Shown here: piece after piece, positions 1-11,974 of the stretch
How the letters are laid out: each line of letters begins with the position of its first letter
Position numbering within the stretch: the first letter of the stretch is position 1
Source of the DNA: Calliopsis andreniformis
Taxonomy: Eukaryota; Arthropoda; Insecta; Hymenoptera; Andrenidae
DNA: 64,000 bases
Reading direction: 5' to 3'
NCBI RefSeq assembly: GCF_051401765.1
Contig: NW_027480507.1
Location: forward strand, 1,860,001-1,924,000
Program-made: the position numbers and the translations under genes
The notes under the pieces: model-generated
Told to the model about the DNA's origin: nothing
Seen by the model: only the letters and a program-made list of their open reading frames with translations
Databases searched by the model: none

Positions 1-325
1 TCAATCCTCAATAATCAATGCTCAATCCTCAATCCTCAATGCTCAACCCTCAATCTTCATTCCTCAATCCTCAATCCTCAATCTTCAATCCTCATTCTTC
101 AATCCTCAATACCCAATAGTCAATCTTCAATCCTCAATCCTCAATCCCCAAATCTCAATCCTCAATCCTCGATCCTCATCCATCAAACATCAATACTCAG
201 CCCTCAGTCCTCGTCCTCAATCCACAACCCTCAATCCTCAATCCTCAATCTTCAATCATCAATATACAATCTTCAGTCCTCAATCATCAATACTCAATCC
301 TCAATCCTCAATCCTCAATGTTCAA

Positions 326-331
326 CCCGCG
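326..331 (+). repeat. CG-containing variant word CCCGCG
   Basis: The word CCCGCGATACC is confined to the first 5 kb, at 326, 1752, 3609 and 4741. It always follows a TCAATGT-type unit. It marks the more diverged left part and carries two CG dinucleotides, which are scarce elsewhere in the window. Confidence 0.75.
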
Positions 332-734
332 ATACCCAATCCTCAATGTTCAATCCTCAATACTCAATCCTCAATCCTCAATACTCAATCTTCAATCCTC
401 AATCCTCAATACTCAATCCTCAATCCTCAATCCTCAATCGCCAGTCTTCAATCCACAATACTCAATCTTCAATCCTCAATCCTCAATTATCAATCCTCAA
501 TCCTCAATCCTCAATCCTCATTCTTCTATCCCTCAATACCCAATCCTCAGTCTTCAATCCTCAATCCTCAATTCTCAATTCTCAATCCTCAATCCTCAGT
601 CCTCAGTCCACAAACCTCAATCCTCAACCCTCAGCCCTCATCCTCAATGCTCAATCCACAATCCTCAATCCTCAATCTTCAATCCTCAATACTCAATCTT
701 CAATCCTCAATCCTCAGTCCTCAAACATCAATTC

Positions 735-804
735 TGAATCCTCAATCCTGAATTCTCAACCTACGGCCCTCAGTCATCAACAATCAGTTGTCAATCCTCA
801 ATCC
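735..804 (+). repeat. Island 1, left half only
   Basis: Ten slots of the 28-slot island are present, from TGAATCC through CAACAATCAGTTG and two plain units. At slot 11, where other copies have TCAATAG, this one has TCAATCT and ordinary array follows. It has the ACGGCCC form shared with island 5. Confidence 0.85.
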
Positions 805-1188
805 TCAATCTTCAATCCTCAATACTCAATCTGCAATACTCAATCCTCAATCCTCAATCCTCAAACCTCATACTTCAACCCTCAATACCGAATCCTCAAT
901 CTTCAATACACAATACCCAATTATCAATTCTCAATCCTGAATCCTCAATCCTCATACTTCAAACATCAATACTCAACCCTCAGTCCTCGTCCTGAATCCA
1001 CAACACTCAATCCTCAATCCTCAATCTTCAATCATCAATATTCAATATTCAATACTCAATCCTCAATCCTCAATCCTCATCCCTCAATCCTCAATGTTCA
1101 ATCCCGTATACCCAATCCTGAATCTTCAATCCTCAATCCTCAATCCTCAATCCTCAATCCTCAATCCTCAGTCCTCAAACCTCAATCC

Positions 1189-1370
1189 TGAATCCTCAAT
1201 CCTGAATCCTCAATCTTCGGCCCTCAGTCCTCAACAATCAATTGTCAATCCTCAATCCTCAGTAGAATATCCTCAGTTCAGAGTTTTCAATATGCAATAC
1301 AGAATCTGCAATCTTCAAATCTCTATCCACAAACATCAATTCTCATCACTCAACCCTCAACACTCAGACC
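1189..1370 (+). repeat. Island 2
   Basis: Older-looking type: TCGGCCC and CAACAATCAATTG on the left, CAGTAGAATAT in the middle, and a distinctive ATATGCAATACAG on the right shared only with island 4. It ends at slot 26 (TCAGACC) and lacks the terminal TCAATGT unit. Confidence 0.9.
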
Positions 1371-1440
1371 CCAATCCTCAATCTTCAATCCTCAATCCTC
1401 AATCCTCAATCCTCAATCCTCAATCTTCAATCCTCAATAC

Positions 1441-1760
1441 TCAATGCTCAATCCTCAATCCTCAATCCTCACCCCTCAATCTTCATTCCTCAATCCTCAA
1501 TCCTCAATCTTCAATCCTCATTCTTCAATCCTCAATACCCAATCCTCAATCTTCAATCCTCAATCCTCAATCCCCAAATCTCAATCCTCAATCCTCGATC
1601 CTCATCCCTCAAACATCAATACTCAACCCTCAGTACTCGTCCTCAATCCACAAACCTCAATCCTCAATCCTCAATCTTCAATCATCAATATACAATCTTC
1701 AGTCCTCAATCCTCAATACTCAATCCTCAATCCTCAATCCTCAATGTTCAACCCGCGATA
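1441..1760 (+). repeat. Third relative of the 1-320 / 4430-4735 segment
   Basis: It carries the same order of variants as the starts of the other two copies (CAATGCTC, a TTCATTCC unit, TCGATCCTCATCC, then TTCAACCCGCG at 1744). Several heptamer-level differences show it is an older copy. Confidence 0.6.
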
Positions 1761-2019
1761 CCCAATCCTCAATGTTCAATCCTCAATACTCAATCCTCAA
1801 TCCTCAATCCTCAATCCTCAGTCATCAATCCTCAATCCTCAGCCCCAAACCTCAATCCTCAATCTTCAATCCTCAATACTCAATCTTCAATCCTCAATTT
1901 TCAATCCTCAATCCTCAATCCTCAATCCTCAATCCTCAATCCTCAATCCTCAATCCTCAATTCTCAGTCCTCAATCCTCAGTCCTCAGTCCTCAAACCTC
2001 AATCCTCAACCCTCAGCCC

Positions 2020-2025
2020 TCATCG
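2020..2025 (+). repeat. Slip word (6-base unit TCATCG), example
   Basis: A 6-base unit in the array after TCAACCC and TCAGCCC and before TCAATCC. The same context recurs across the window, for example TCATCG at 6270, 10451, 15295 and 20818. Related forms are TCATCC (638), TCATTC (near 10862) and TCGTCC (near 25380). Each moves the heptamer phase by one base. The constant context points to one ancestral deletion later amplified. Confidence 0.85.
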
Positions 2026-2996
2026 TCAATCCTCAATCCTCAGTCCTCAATCCTCAATCTTCAATCCCCAATACTCAATATTCAATCCTCAATCCTCAAT
2101 TCTCAATCCTCAATCCTCAATCCTCAATCCTCAATCCTCAATCCTCAATCGTCAGTCTTCAATCCTCAATACCCAATCTTCAATCCTCACTCCTCAATCC
2201 TCAATTCTCAATCCTCAATCCTCATTCTTCAATCCTCAATACCCAATCCTCAATTTTCAATCCTGAATCCTCAATCCTCAATTCTCAATCGTCATTCCTC
2301 AGTCGTCAGACCTCAAACCTCAACCCTCAACCCTCAGCCCTCATCCTCAATCCTCAATCCTCAATCTACAATCCTCTACACTCAATCCTCAATGCTCAAT
2401 CTTCAATCCTGAATCCTCAGTCCTCAGACCTCAATTCTGAATCCTCAATCCTGCATCCTCAATCTTCAATCCTCAATCCCCAATCCTCAATCTTCAATCC
2501 TCAATCCTCAATCCTCAATCCTCAATCCTCAATATTCAATCCTCAATACTCAATCTTCAATCCTCAATCCTCTATCCTCAATCCTCAATCCTCAATCCTC
2601 AATCCTCAGTCTTCAATCCTCAATACTCAACCGGCAATCCCCAATCCTCAATCCTCAACACTCAATCCTCAATCCTCATTCTTCAATCCCCAATACCGAA
2701 TCCTCAATCTTCAATCCTCAATCCTCAATCCTCGATTCTCAATCCTGAATCCTCAATCCTCATTCTTCAAACATCAATACTCAACCCTCAGTCATCGTCC
2801 TCAATCCACAACCCTCAATCCTCAATCCTCAATCTTCAATCATCAATATTCAATCTTCAATCCTCAATCCACAATCCTCAATCCTCATCCCCCAATCCTC
2901 AATGTCCAATCCTCAATACCCAATCCTCAATCTTCAATCCTCAATCCTCAATCCTCAATCCTCATCCCTCAATCCTCAGTCCTCGAACCTCAATCC

Positions 2997-3178
2997 TGAA
3001 TCCTCAATCCTGAATCCTCAATCTTCAGCCCTCGGTCCTCAACAATCAGTTGTCAATCCTCAATCCTCAATAGAATATCATCAATTCACAGATTTCAATA
3101 CTCAACACTCAACCTGCAATCTTCAAATCTCTATCCACAAACATCAATTCTCATCACTCAACCCTCAACACTCAGTCC
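2997..3178 (+). repeat. Island 3
   Basis: CAACAATCAGTTG type with CCCTCGGTCC on the left, ATATCATCAATTC in the middle and CACAGATTTC on the right. It ends at slot 26 (TCAGTCC, then CCAATCC). Confidence 0.9.
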
Positions 3179-4177
3179 CCAATCCTCTATCTTCAAAGCT
3201 CAATCCTCAACACTAAGTCCCCAATCCTCAACCTTCAATTCTCAATACTCAACCTTCAATCCTCAATCCTCAATTCTCGATCCTCAATCCTCAATCCTCA
3301 ATCGTCAATCTCCAATCCTGAATAATCAATCTTCAATCCTCAATCCTCAATCCTCAATCCTCAATCCTCATTCTTCAATCCTCAATACCCAATCCTAAAT
3401 CTTCAATCCTCAATCCTCAATCCTGAATTCTCAATCCTCAATCCTCAGTCCTCAGTCCTAAAACCTCAATCCTCAACCCACAGCCCTCATCCTCAATCCT
3501 CAATCCTCAATCCTCGTTCTTCAATTCTCAATTCTCAATCCTCAATCCTCAGTCCTCAGTCCTCAATCCTCAATACTCAATCCTCAATCCTCAATCCTCA
3601 ATGTTCAACCCGCGATACCCAATCCTCTATGTTCAATCCTCAATACTCAATCCTCAATCCTCAATCCTCAATCCTCAATCATCAATCCTCAATCTTCAGT
3701 CCCCAAACCTCAATCCTCAATCTTCAATCCTCAATACTCAATCTTCAATCCTCAATCCTCAATACTCAATCCTCAATCCTCAATCCACAATCGCCAGTCT
3801 TCAATCCACAATACTCAATCTTCAATCCCCAATCCTCAATCCTCAATCCTCAATCCTCATTCTTCCATCCTCAATAACCAATCCTCAGTCTTCAATCCTC
3901 AATCCTCAATTCTCAATTCTCAATCCTCAGTCCTCGATCCTCATCCCTCAAACATCAATACTCAACCCTCAGTCCTCGTCCTCAATCCACAACCCTCAAT
4001 CCTCAATACTCAATCTTCAATCATCAATATACAATCTTCAGTCCTCAATCCTCAATACTCAAGCCTCAATCCTCAATCCTCAATTTTCAATCCAGAATAC
4101 CCAATCCTCAATCTTCAATCCTCAATCCTCAATCCTCAATCCTCAAACCTCAGTCCTCAGTCCTCAAACCTCAATCC

Positions 4178-4359
4178 TGAATCCTCAATCCTGAATCCTC
4201 AGTCTTCGGCCCTCAGTCCTCAACAATCAATTGTCAATCCTCAATCCTCAGTAGAATATCCTCAGTTCAGGGATTTCAATATGCAATACAGAATCTGCAA
4301 TCTTCAAATCTCTATCCACAAACATCAATTCTCATCACTCAACCCTCAACACTCAGTCC
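4178..4359 (+). repeat. Island 4
   Basis: Close relative of island 2 (TCGGCCC, CAACAATCAATTG, CAGTAGAATAT, ATATGCAATACAG), with CAGGGATTTC in place of CAGAGTTTTC. It ends at slot 26. Confidence 0.9.
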
Positions 4360-4415
4360 CATATCCTCAATCTTCAATCGTCAATCCTCAATCCTCAATC
4401 CTCAATCCTCAATAT

Positions 4416-5205
4416 TCAATCCTCAATACTCAATGCTCAATCCTCAATCCTCAATGCTCAACCCTCAATCTTCATTCCTCAATCCTCAATCCTCAATCTT
4501 CAATCCTCATTCTTCAATCCTCAATACCCAATAGTCAATCTTCAATCCTCAATCCTCAATCCCCAAATCTCAATCCTCAATCCTCGATCCTCATCCCTCA
4601 AACATCAATACTCAACCCTCAGTCCTCGTCCTCAATCCACAACCCTCAATCCTCAATCCTCAATCTTCAATCAACAATATACAATCTTCAGTCCTCAATC
4701 ATCAATACACAATCCTCAATCCTCAATCCTCAATGTTCAACCCGCGATACCCATTCCTCAATGTTCAATCCTCAATACTCAATCCTCAATCCTCAATACT
4801 CAATCTTCAATCCTCAATCCTCAATACTCAATCCTCAATCCTCAATCCTCAATCGCCAGTCTTCAATCCACAATACTCAATCTTCAATCCTCAATCCTCA
4901 ATCCTCAATCCTCAATCCTCATTCTTCTATCCCTCAATACCCAATCCTCAGTCCTCAATCCTCAATCCTCAATTCTCAATTCTCAATCCTCAATCCTCAG
5001 TCCTCAGTCCTCAAACGTCAATCCTCAACCCTCAGCCCTCATCCTCAATGCTCAATCCACAATCCTCAATCCTCAATCTTCAATCCTCAATACTCAATCT
5101 TCAATCCTCAATCCTCAGTCCTCAAACATCAATTCTGAATCCTCAATCCTGAATTCTCAACCTACGGCCCTCAGTCATCAACAATCAGTTGTCAATCCTC
5201 AATCC
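4416..5205 (+). repeat. Duplicated block, right copy (partner 1-804)
   Basis: Same variant order as 1-804 but two heptamers shorter overall. Here the island at the right edge is complete, so this copy is the better guide to the ancestral arrangement. Confidence 0.8.
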
Positions 5206-5331
5206 TCAATAGAATATCCTCAATTCACAGCTTTCAATACTCAATACTCAATCTGCAATCTTCAAACCTCTATCCACAAACATCAATTCTCACCATTCAA
5301 CCCTCAACCCTCAGTCCTCAATATTTAATCC
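5136..5331 (+). repeat. Island 5
   Basis: ACGGCCC, CAGTCATCAACAATC and CACAGCTTTC variants. The right end is altered (CACCATTCAACC, then TCAATAT TTAATCC instead of TCAATGT TCAATAC). Its left half pairs with the truncated island 1. Confidence 0.9.
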
Positions 5332-5653
5332 TCAATCCTCAATCTTCAATCCTCAATACTCAATCTTCGATCCTCAATCCTCAATCCTCAATCCTCAATC
5401 CTCAATCCTCAATCCTCAATCTTCAATCCACAATACTCAATCTGCAATCCTCAATCCTCAATCCTCAATCCTCAATCCTCATCCTTCAATGCTCAATACC
5501 GAATCCTCAATCTTCAATCCTCAATCCTCAAACCTCAATCCTCATCCCTCAATCCTCAATGTTCAATCCTCAATACCCAATCCTCAATCTTCAATCCTCC
5601 ATCCTCAATCCTCAATCCTCAGTCCTCAATTCTCAGTCCTCAAAACTCAATCC

Positions 5654-5849
5654 TGAATCCTCAATCCTGAATCCTCAACCTTCAGCCCTGAGTCCTCAAC
5701 GATCAGTTGTCAATCCTCAATCCTCAATAGAATATCCTCAGTTCACAGTTTTCAATACTCAATACTCAATCTGCAATCTTCAAACCTCTATCCACAAACA
5801 TTAATTCTCATCACTCAACCCACAACACTCAGTCCTCAATGTTCAATAC
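5654..5849 (+). repeat. Island 6
   Basis: First copy of the CTGAGTCC/CAACGATCAG type, which dominates from here on. It has CAGTTCACAG in the middle and ACATTAATTC on the right. Confidence 0.92.
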
Positions 5850-7218
5850 TCAATCCTCAATCCTCAGTCCTCAATCGTCAATCTTCAATCCTCAATACTC
5901 AATCTTCAATCCTCAATCCTCAATCCTCAATCCTCAATCCTCATTCTTCAATCCTCAATACTCAATCCTCAATGTTCAATCCTCAATCCTCAATCCTCAA
6001 TTCTCAATCCTCAATCTTCAATCCTCAATCCTCAATCCTCAATCCTCAATCCTCATTCTTCAATCCCCGATACCCAATCCTCAATCTTCAATACTCAATC
6101 CTCAATCCTCAATTCTCAATCCTCAATCCGCAATTTTCAATCCTCATTCTTCAATCCTCAATACCCAATACTCAATCTCCAATCCTCAATCCTCAATCCT
6201 CAATCCTCAATTCGCAATCCTCAATCCTCAGTCCTCAGTCCTCAAACCTCAATCCTCAACCCTCAGCCCTCATCGTCAATCCTCGAACTTCAATCCTCAA
6301 TCCTCAACCTTCAATGCTCAATACTCAATCTTCAATCCTCAATCCTCAATTCTCAATCCTCAATCCTCAATCCCCAATCTTCAATCATCAATCCTCAATC
6401 GTCAGGCTTCAATCCTCAATACTCAATCTTCAATCCTCAATCCTCAATCCTCAATCCTCAATCCTCAATCTTCAATCATCAATACTCAGCCTGCAATCCT
6501 CAATCCTCAATACTCAATCCTCAATCTTCAATCCTCAATACTCAACCTGCAATCCTCAATCCTCAATACTCAATCCTCAAACTTCAATCATAAATATTCA
6601 ATTTTCAATCCTCAATCCTCAGTCCTCAATCCTCAATCCTCAATTCTCAATCCTCAATCTTCAATCCTCAATACTCAATCTTCAATCCTCAATCCTCAAT
6701 CCTCAATTCTCAATCCTCAATCCTCAATTTTCAATCCTCATTCTTCAATCCTCAATACCCAATACTCAATCTTCAATCCTCAATCGTCAATCCTCAATCC
6801 TCAATTCTCAATCCTCAATCCTCAGTCCTCAGTCCTCAAACCTCAATCCTCAACCCTCAGCCCTCATCGACAATCCTCGAACTTCAATCCTCAATCCTCA
6901 ACCTTCAATGCTCAATACTCAATCCTCAATCCTCAATCATCAATCCTCAATCCTCAATCTTCAATCCTCAATACTCAACCTGCAATCCTCAATCCTCAAT
7001 ACTCAATCCTCAAACTTCAATCATAAATATTCAATTTTCAATCCTCAATCCTCAGTCCTCAATCCTCAATCCTCAATTCTCAATCCTCAATCCTCAGTCC
7101 TCAGTCCTCAAACCTCAACCCTCGACCCTCAGCCCTCATCGTCAATCCTCAATCTTTAATCCTCAATCCTCAATCTTCAATGCTCAATACTCAATCTTCA
7201 ATACTCAATCCACAATTC

Positions 7219-7295
7219 TCAATCCTCAATCCTCAATCCTCAATCCTCAATCCTCAATCCTCAATCCTCAATCCTCAATCCTCAATCCTCAATCC
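7219..7295 (+). repeat. Run of 11 exact TCAATCC units
   Basis: Eleven exact units in a row after an ACAATTC unit, ended by a CCAATCT unit. It is one of the longer uninterrupted runs. Confidence 0.8.
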
Positions 7296-8084
7296 CCAAT
7301 CTTCGATCCTCAATACTCAATCTTCAATCCTCAATCCTCAATACTCAATCCTCAATCCTCAATCCTCAATCGTCAGTCTTCAATCCTCAATGCTCAATCT
7401 TCAGTCCTCAATCCTCAATCCTCAATCCTCAATCCTCATTCTTCAATCCTCGATACCCAATCCTCAATCTTCAGTCCTCAATCCTCAATCCTCAATTCTC
7501 AATCCTCAATCCTCAGTCCTCAGTCCTCAAACCTCAATCATCAACCCTCAGCCCTCATCCTCAATCCTCAATCCACAATCCTGAATCCTCAATCCTCAAT
7601 CCTCAATCATCAATCTTCAATCCTCAATCCTCAGTCCTCAAACCTCAATTCTGAATCCTCAATCCGGAATCCTCAATCTTCAATCCTCAATCCCCAATCC
7701 TCAATCTTCAATCCTCAATCCTCAATCCTCAATCCTCAATCCTCAATCTTCAATCCTCAATACTCAATCTTCAATCCTCAATCCTCAATCCTCAATCCTC
7801 AATCCTCAACCCTCAATCCTCAGTTCTCAATCCTGAATCCTCAATCCTCATACTTCAAACATCAATACTCAACCCTCAGTCCTCGTCCTCAATCCACAAC
7901 CCTCAATCCTCAATCCTCTATCTTCAATCATCAATATTCAATCTTCAATCCTCAATCCACAATCCTCAATCCTCATCCCTCAATCCTCAATGTTCAATCC
8001 TCAATACCCAATCCTCAATCTTCAACCCTCAATCCTCAATCCTCAATCCTCATTCCTCAACCCTCAGTCCTCAGACCTCAATCC

Positions 8085-8265
8085 TGAATCCTCAATCCTG
8101 AATCCTCAACCTTCAGCCAGATTCCTCAGCGACCAGTTGTCAATCCTCAATCCTCAATAGAATATCCTCAGTCCACAGTTTTCAATACTCAATACTCAAT
8201 CTGCACTCTTCAAGTCTCTATCCACAAACATCAATTCTCATCACTCAACCCTCAACACTTAGTCC
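8085..8265 (+). repeat. Island 7
   Basis: Unusual left half: CAGCCA followed by a 6-base unit GATTCC (8120-8125), then GCGACCAGTTG. The right half has CTGCACTCTTCAAGTC. It ends at slot 26 with a TTAGTCC unit. Paired with island 14, which shares these changes. Confidence 0.9.
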
Positions 8266-8670
8266 CCAATCCTCTATCTTCAAAGATCAATCCTCAACAC
8301 TAAGTCCCCAATCCTCAATCTCTAATCCTCAATACTCAACCTTCAATCCTCAATCCTCAATTCTCGACCCTCAATCCTCATTCCTCAATCGTCAATCTCC
8401 TATCCTGAATAATCAATCTACAATCCCCAATCCTCAATCCTCAATCCTCAATCCTCATTCTTCAACCCTCTATACCCAATCCTCAATCTTCAATCCTCAA
8501 TCCTCAATCCTGAATTCTCATTCCTCAATCCTCAGTCCTCAGTCCTCAAACCTCAATCCTCAACCCTCAGCCCTCATCCTCAATCCTCAATCCTCAATCC
8601 TCAATCCTCGATCTTCAATCCTCAATACTCATTCTTCAATCCTCAATCCTCAGTCCTCAAACATCAATTC

Positions 8671-8865
8671 TGAATCCTCAATCCTGAATCCTCAATCTCG
8701 GCCCTCAGTCCTCAACAATCAGTTGTCAATCCTCAATCCTCAATAGAATATCCTCAATTCACAGTTTTCAATACTCAATACTCAATCTGCAATCTTCAAA
8801 CCTCTACCCACAAACATCAATTCTCATCACTCAACCCTCAGCACTCAGTCCTCAATGTTCAATCC
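8671..8865 (+). repeat. Island 8
   Basis: CAACAATCAGTTG type. One base is missing before CGGCCC (6-base unit 8699-8704), so it is 195 bases long. Its partner island 15 lacks this deletion, so the loss is younger than the duplication. Confidence 0.9.
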
Positions 8866-9545
8866 TCAATCCTCAATCCTCAATCCTCAATACTCAATCT
8901 TCAATCCTCAATGCTCAGTCCTCAAACCACGATTCTGGATCCTCAATCCTGAATCCTCAATCTTCAATCCTCAATCCCCAATCCTCAATCTTCAATCCTC
9001 AATCCTCAATCCTCAATCCTCAATCCTCAATCCTCAATTCTCAATCCTGAATCCTCAATCCTCATACTTCAAACATCAATACTCAACCCTCAGTCCTCGT
9101 CCTCAATCCACAACCCTCAATCCTCAATCCTCAATCTTCAATCATCAATATTCAATCTTCAATCCTCAATCCTCAGTCCTCAATCCTCATTCTTCAATCC
9201 TCAATACCCAATCCCCAATCTTCAATCCTCAATCCTCAATCCTCAATTCTCAATCCTCAATCCTCAATTTACAATCCTCACTCTTCAATCCTCAATACCC
9301 AATACTCAATCTTCAATCCTCAATCCTCAATCCTCAATCCTCAATTCTCAATCCTCAATCCTCAGTCCTCAGTCCTCAAACCTCAATCCTCAACCCTCAG
9401 CCCTCATCGCCAATCCTCGATCTTCAATCCTCAATCCTCAACCTTCAATGCTCAATACTCAATCTTCAGTCCTCAATCCTCAATTCTCAATCCTCAATCC
9501 TCAATCCTCAATCCTCAATCCTCAATCTTCAATCCTCAGTCCTCA

Positions 9546-11160
9546 ATCGTCAGTCTTCAATCCTCAATACTCAATCGTCAATCCTCAATCCTCAATCCTC
9601 ATTCTTCAATCCCCAGTCCTCAATTCTAAATCCTCAATCCTCAGTCCTAGGTCCTCAAACCTCAACCCTCAACCCTCAGACCTCATCGTCAATCCTCAAT
9701 TTTCAATCCTCAATCCTCAATCTTCAATACTCAATACTCAATCTTCAATCCTCAATCCTCACTCCTCAATCCTCATTCTTCAATCCTCAATACCGAATCC
9801 TCAATCTTCAATCCTCAATCCTCAATCCTCAATTCTCAATACTCAATCTTCAATCCTCAATCCTCAATCCTCAGTCTTCAATCATCAATATTCAATCTTG
9901 AATCCTCAATCCTCAGTCCTCAATCCTCATTCTTCAATCCTCAATACCCAATCCCCAACCTTCAATCCTCAATACTCAATCCTCAATTCGCAATCCTCAA
10001 TCCTCAATTTACAATCCTCATTCTTCAATCCTCAAAACCCAATACTCAATCTTCAATCCTCAATCCTCAATCCTCAATCGTCAATTCTCAATCCTCAATC
10101 CTCAGTCCTCAGTCCTCAAACCTCAATCCTCAAACCTCAATCCTCAACCCTCAGCCCTCATCGCCAATCCTCGATCTTCAATGCTCAATCCTCAACCTTC
10201 AATGCTCAATACTCAATCTTCAGTCCTCAATCCTCAATTCTCAATCCTCAATCCTCAATCCTCAATCCTCAATCCTCAATCGTCAGTCTACAATCCTCAA
10301 TCCTCAATCCTCAATCCTCAATCCTCAATCCTCATTCTTCAATCCTCAATACACAATCTTCAATCCTCAATCCTCAATCCCCAATCCTCAATCCTCAATC
10401 CTCAATCCTCAGTCCTCAGTCCTCAAACCTCAACCCTCAACCCTCAGCCCTCATCGTCAATCCTCAATCATTAATCCTCAATCCTCAATCTTCAATGCTC
10501 AATACTCAATCTTCAATCCTCAATCCACAATTCTCAATCCTCAATCCTCAATCCTCAATCCTCAATCCTCAATCCTCAATCCTCAATCCTCAATCCTCAA
10601 TCCTCAATCTTCGATCCTCAATACTCAATCTTCAATCCTCAATCCTCAATACTCAATCCTCAATCCTCAATCGTCAATCGTCAGTCTTCAATCCTCAATA
10701 CTCAATCTTCAATCCTCAATCCTCAATCCTCAATCCTCAATCCTCATTCTTCAATCCTCGATACCCAATCCTCAATCTTCAATCCTCAATCCTCAATCCT
10801 CAATTCTCAATCCTCAATCCTCAGTCCTCAGTCCTCAAACCTCAATCATCAACCCTCTGCCCTCATTCTCAATCCTCAATCCTCAATCCTCAATCCTCAA
10901 TCCTCAATCCTCAAACATCAATCTTCAATCCTCAATACTCAATCTTCAATCCTCAATCCTCAATCCTCGATCCTCAATCCTCAGTTCTCAGTCCTCAATC
11001 CTCAATCCTCAATCTTCAATCATCAATACTCAATCTGCAATCCTCAATCCTCAATCCTCAATCCTCAATCCTCAACCTTCGATCCTCAATACTCAATCTT
11101 CAATACTCAATCCTCAATCCTCAATCCTCAATCCTCAATCCTCAATCCTCAATCTTCAAT
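9546..11160 (+). repeat. Duplicated block, left copy (partner about 13594-15208)
   Basis: Offset 4048 holds at CCTAGG (9646 and 13694), TCATTAATCC (10468 and 14516), CCTCATTCTC (10861 and 14909) and CAACCTTCGATC (about 11071 and 15119). The copies differ by scattered single bases only, for example CAACCCTC against CAACCGTC just after CCTAGG. Confidence 0.9.
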
Positions 11161-11611
11161 CCTCAATACTCAATCTGCAATCCTCAATCCTCAATCCTCA
11201 ATCCTCAATCGTCAGTCTACAATCCTCAATACTCAATCTTCAATCCTCAATCCTCAATCCCCAATCCTCAATCTTCAATCCTCAATCCTCAATCCTCATT
11301 CCTCAATCCTCAATGTTCAATCCTCAATACCCAATCCTCAATCTTCAATCCTCAATCCTGAATTCTCAATCCTCAATCCTCAATCCTCAGTCCTCAAACC
11401 TCAATCCTGAATCCTCAATCCTCAATCCTCATTCCTCAATCCTCAATGTTCAATCCTCAATACCCAATCCTCAATCTTCAATCCTCAATCCTCAATCCTC
11501 AATCCTCAATCCTCAATGTTCAATCCTCAATACCCAATCCTCAATCTTCAATCATCAATCCTCAATCTTCAATACACAATCTTCAATCCTCAATCCTCAA
11601 TCCTCAATCCT
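10361..11611 (+). repeat. Duplicated block (partner about 15205-16455)
   Basis: Offset 4844 at TCATTAATCC (10468 and 15312) and at the TACAATCCTCAATAC word near 11220 and 16064. It overlaps the 4048-offset block, so the segment from 10361 to about 11160 exists three times (10.4, 14.4 and 15.2 kb). Confidence 0.88.
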
Positions 11612-11974
11612 CAATTCTCAATCCTTAATACTCAGTCCTCAGACCTCAAACCTCAACCCTCAACCCTCAGACCTCAATCCTCAATCCTCAATCCTCAATC
11701 CTCAATCCTCAATCCTCAATCCTCAATTCTCAATCTTCAATCCTCAACACTCAATCTTCAATCCTCAATCCTCAATACTCAATCCTCAATCCTCAATCCT
11801 CAATCGTCAGTCTTCAATCCTCAATACTCAATCTTCAATCTTCAATCCTCAATCCTCAATCCTCAATCCTCATTCTTCATTCCTCGATACTCAATCCTCA
11901 ATCTTCAATCCTCAATCCTCAATCCTCAATTCTCAATCCTCAATCTTCAATACTCAACACTCAATCTTCGATCC

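Larger units (their letters stand above)
1..804 (+). repeat. Duplicated block, left copy (partner about 4416-5205)
   Basis: Bases 1-804 match about 4416-5205. The offset is 4415 at the TTCAACCCGCG word (from 318 here, 4733 there) and 4401 at CTACGGCCC (761 and 5162), so the copies differ by two heptamers. Homology stops inside the island: the partner continues into its right half and this copy does not. Confidence 0.8.
7605..9450 (+). repeat. Duplicated block, left copy (partner about 23889-25735)
   Basis: Matches a block 16.28 kb downstream. Checkpoints: AATCCGG at 7661 and 23945 (offset 16284), CCACGATTCTGGATCC at 8928 and 25211 (16283), and CAATGCTC near 9448 and 25718 (16270). One-base shifts are explained by individual 6-base units; the 14-base change is two heptamers. 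It contains islands 7 and 8. Confidence 0.88.

Noticed and set aside
318..343. TCAATGT/TCAATGC units as translation starts with ribosome binding sites
   Set aside because: The + strand has too little G for a Shine-Dalgarno-like site, and the ATG units are copied with their blocks irrespective of frame.
1189..1370. Island as a transposon, tRNA or other inserted element
   Set aside because: It keeps the 7-base register throughout, has no inverted ends or target duplication, and each slot still resembles TCAATCC, so it is diverged array rather than an insertion.
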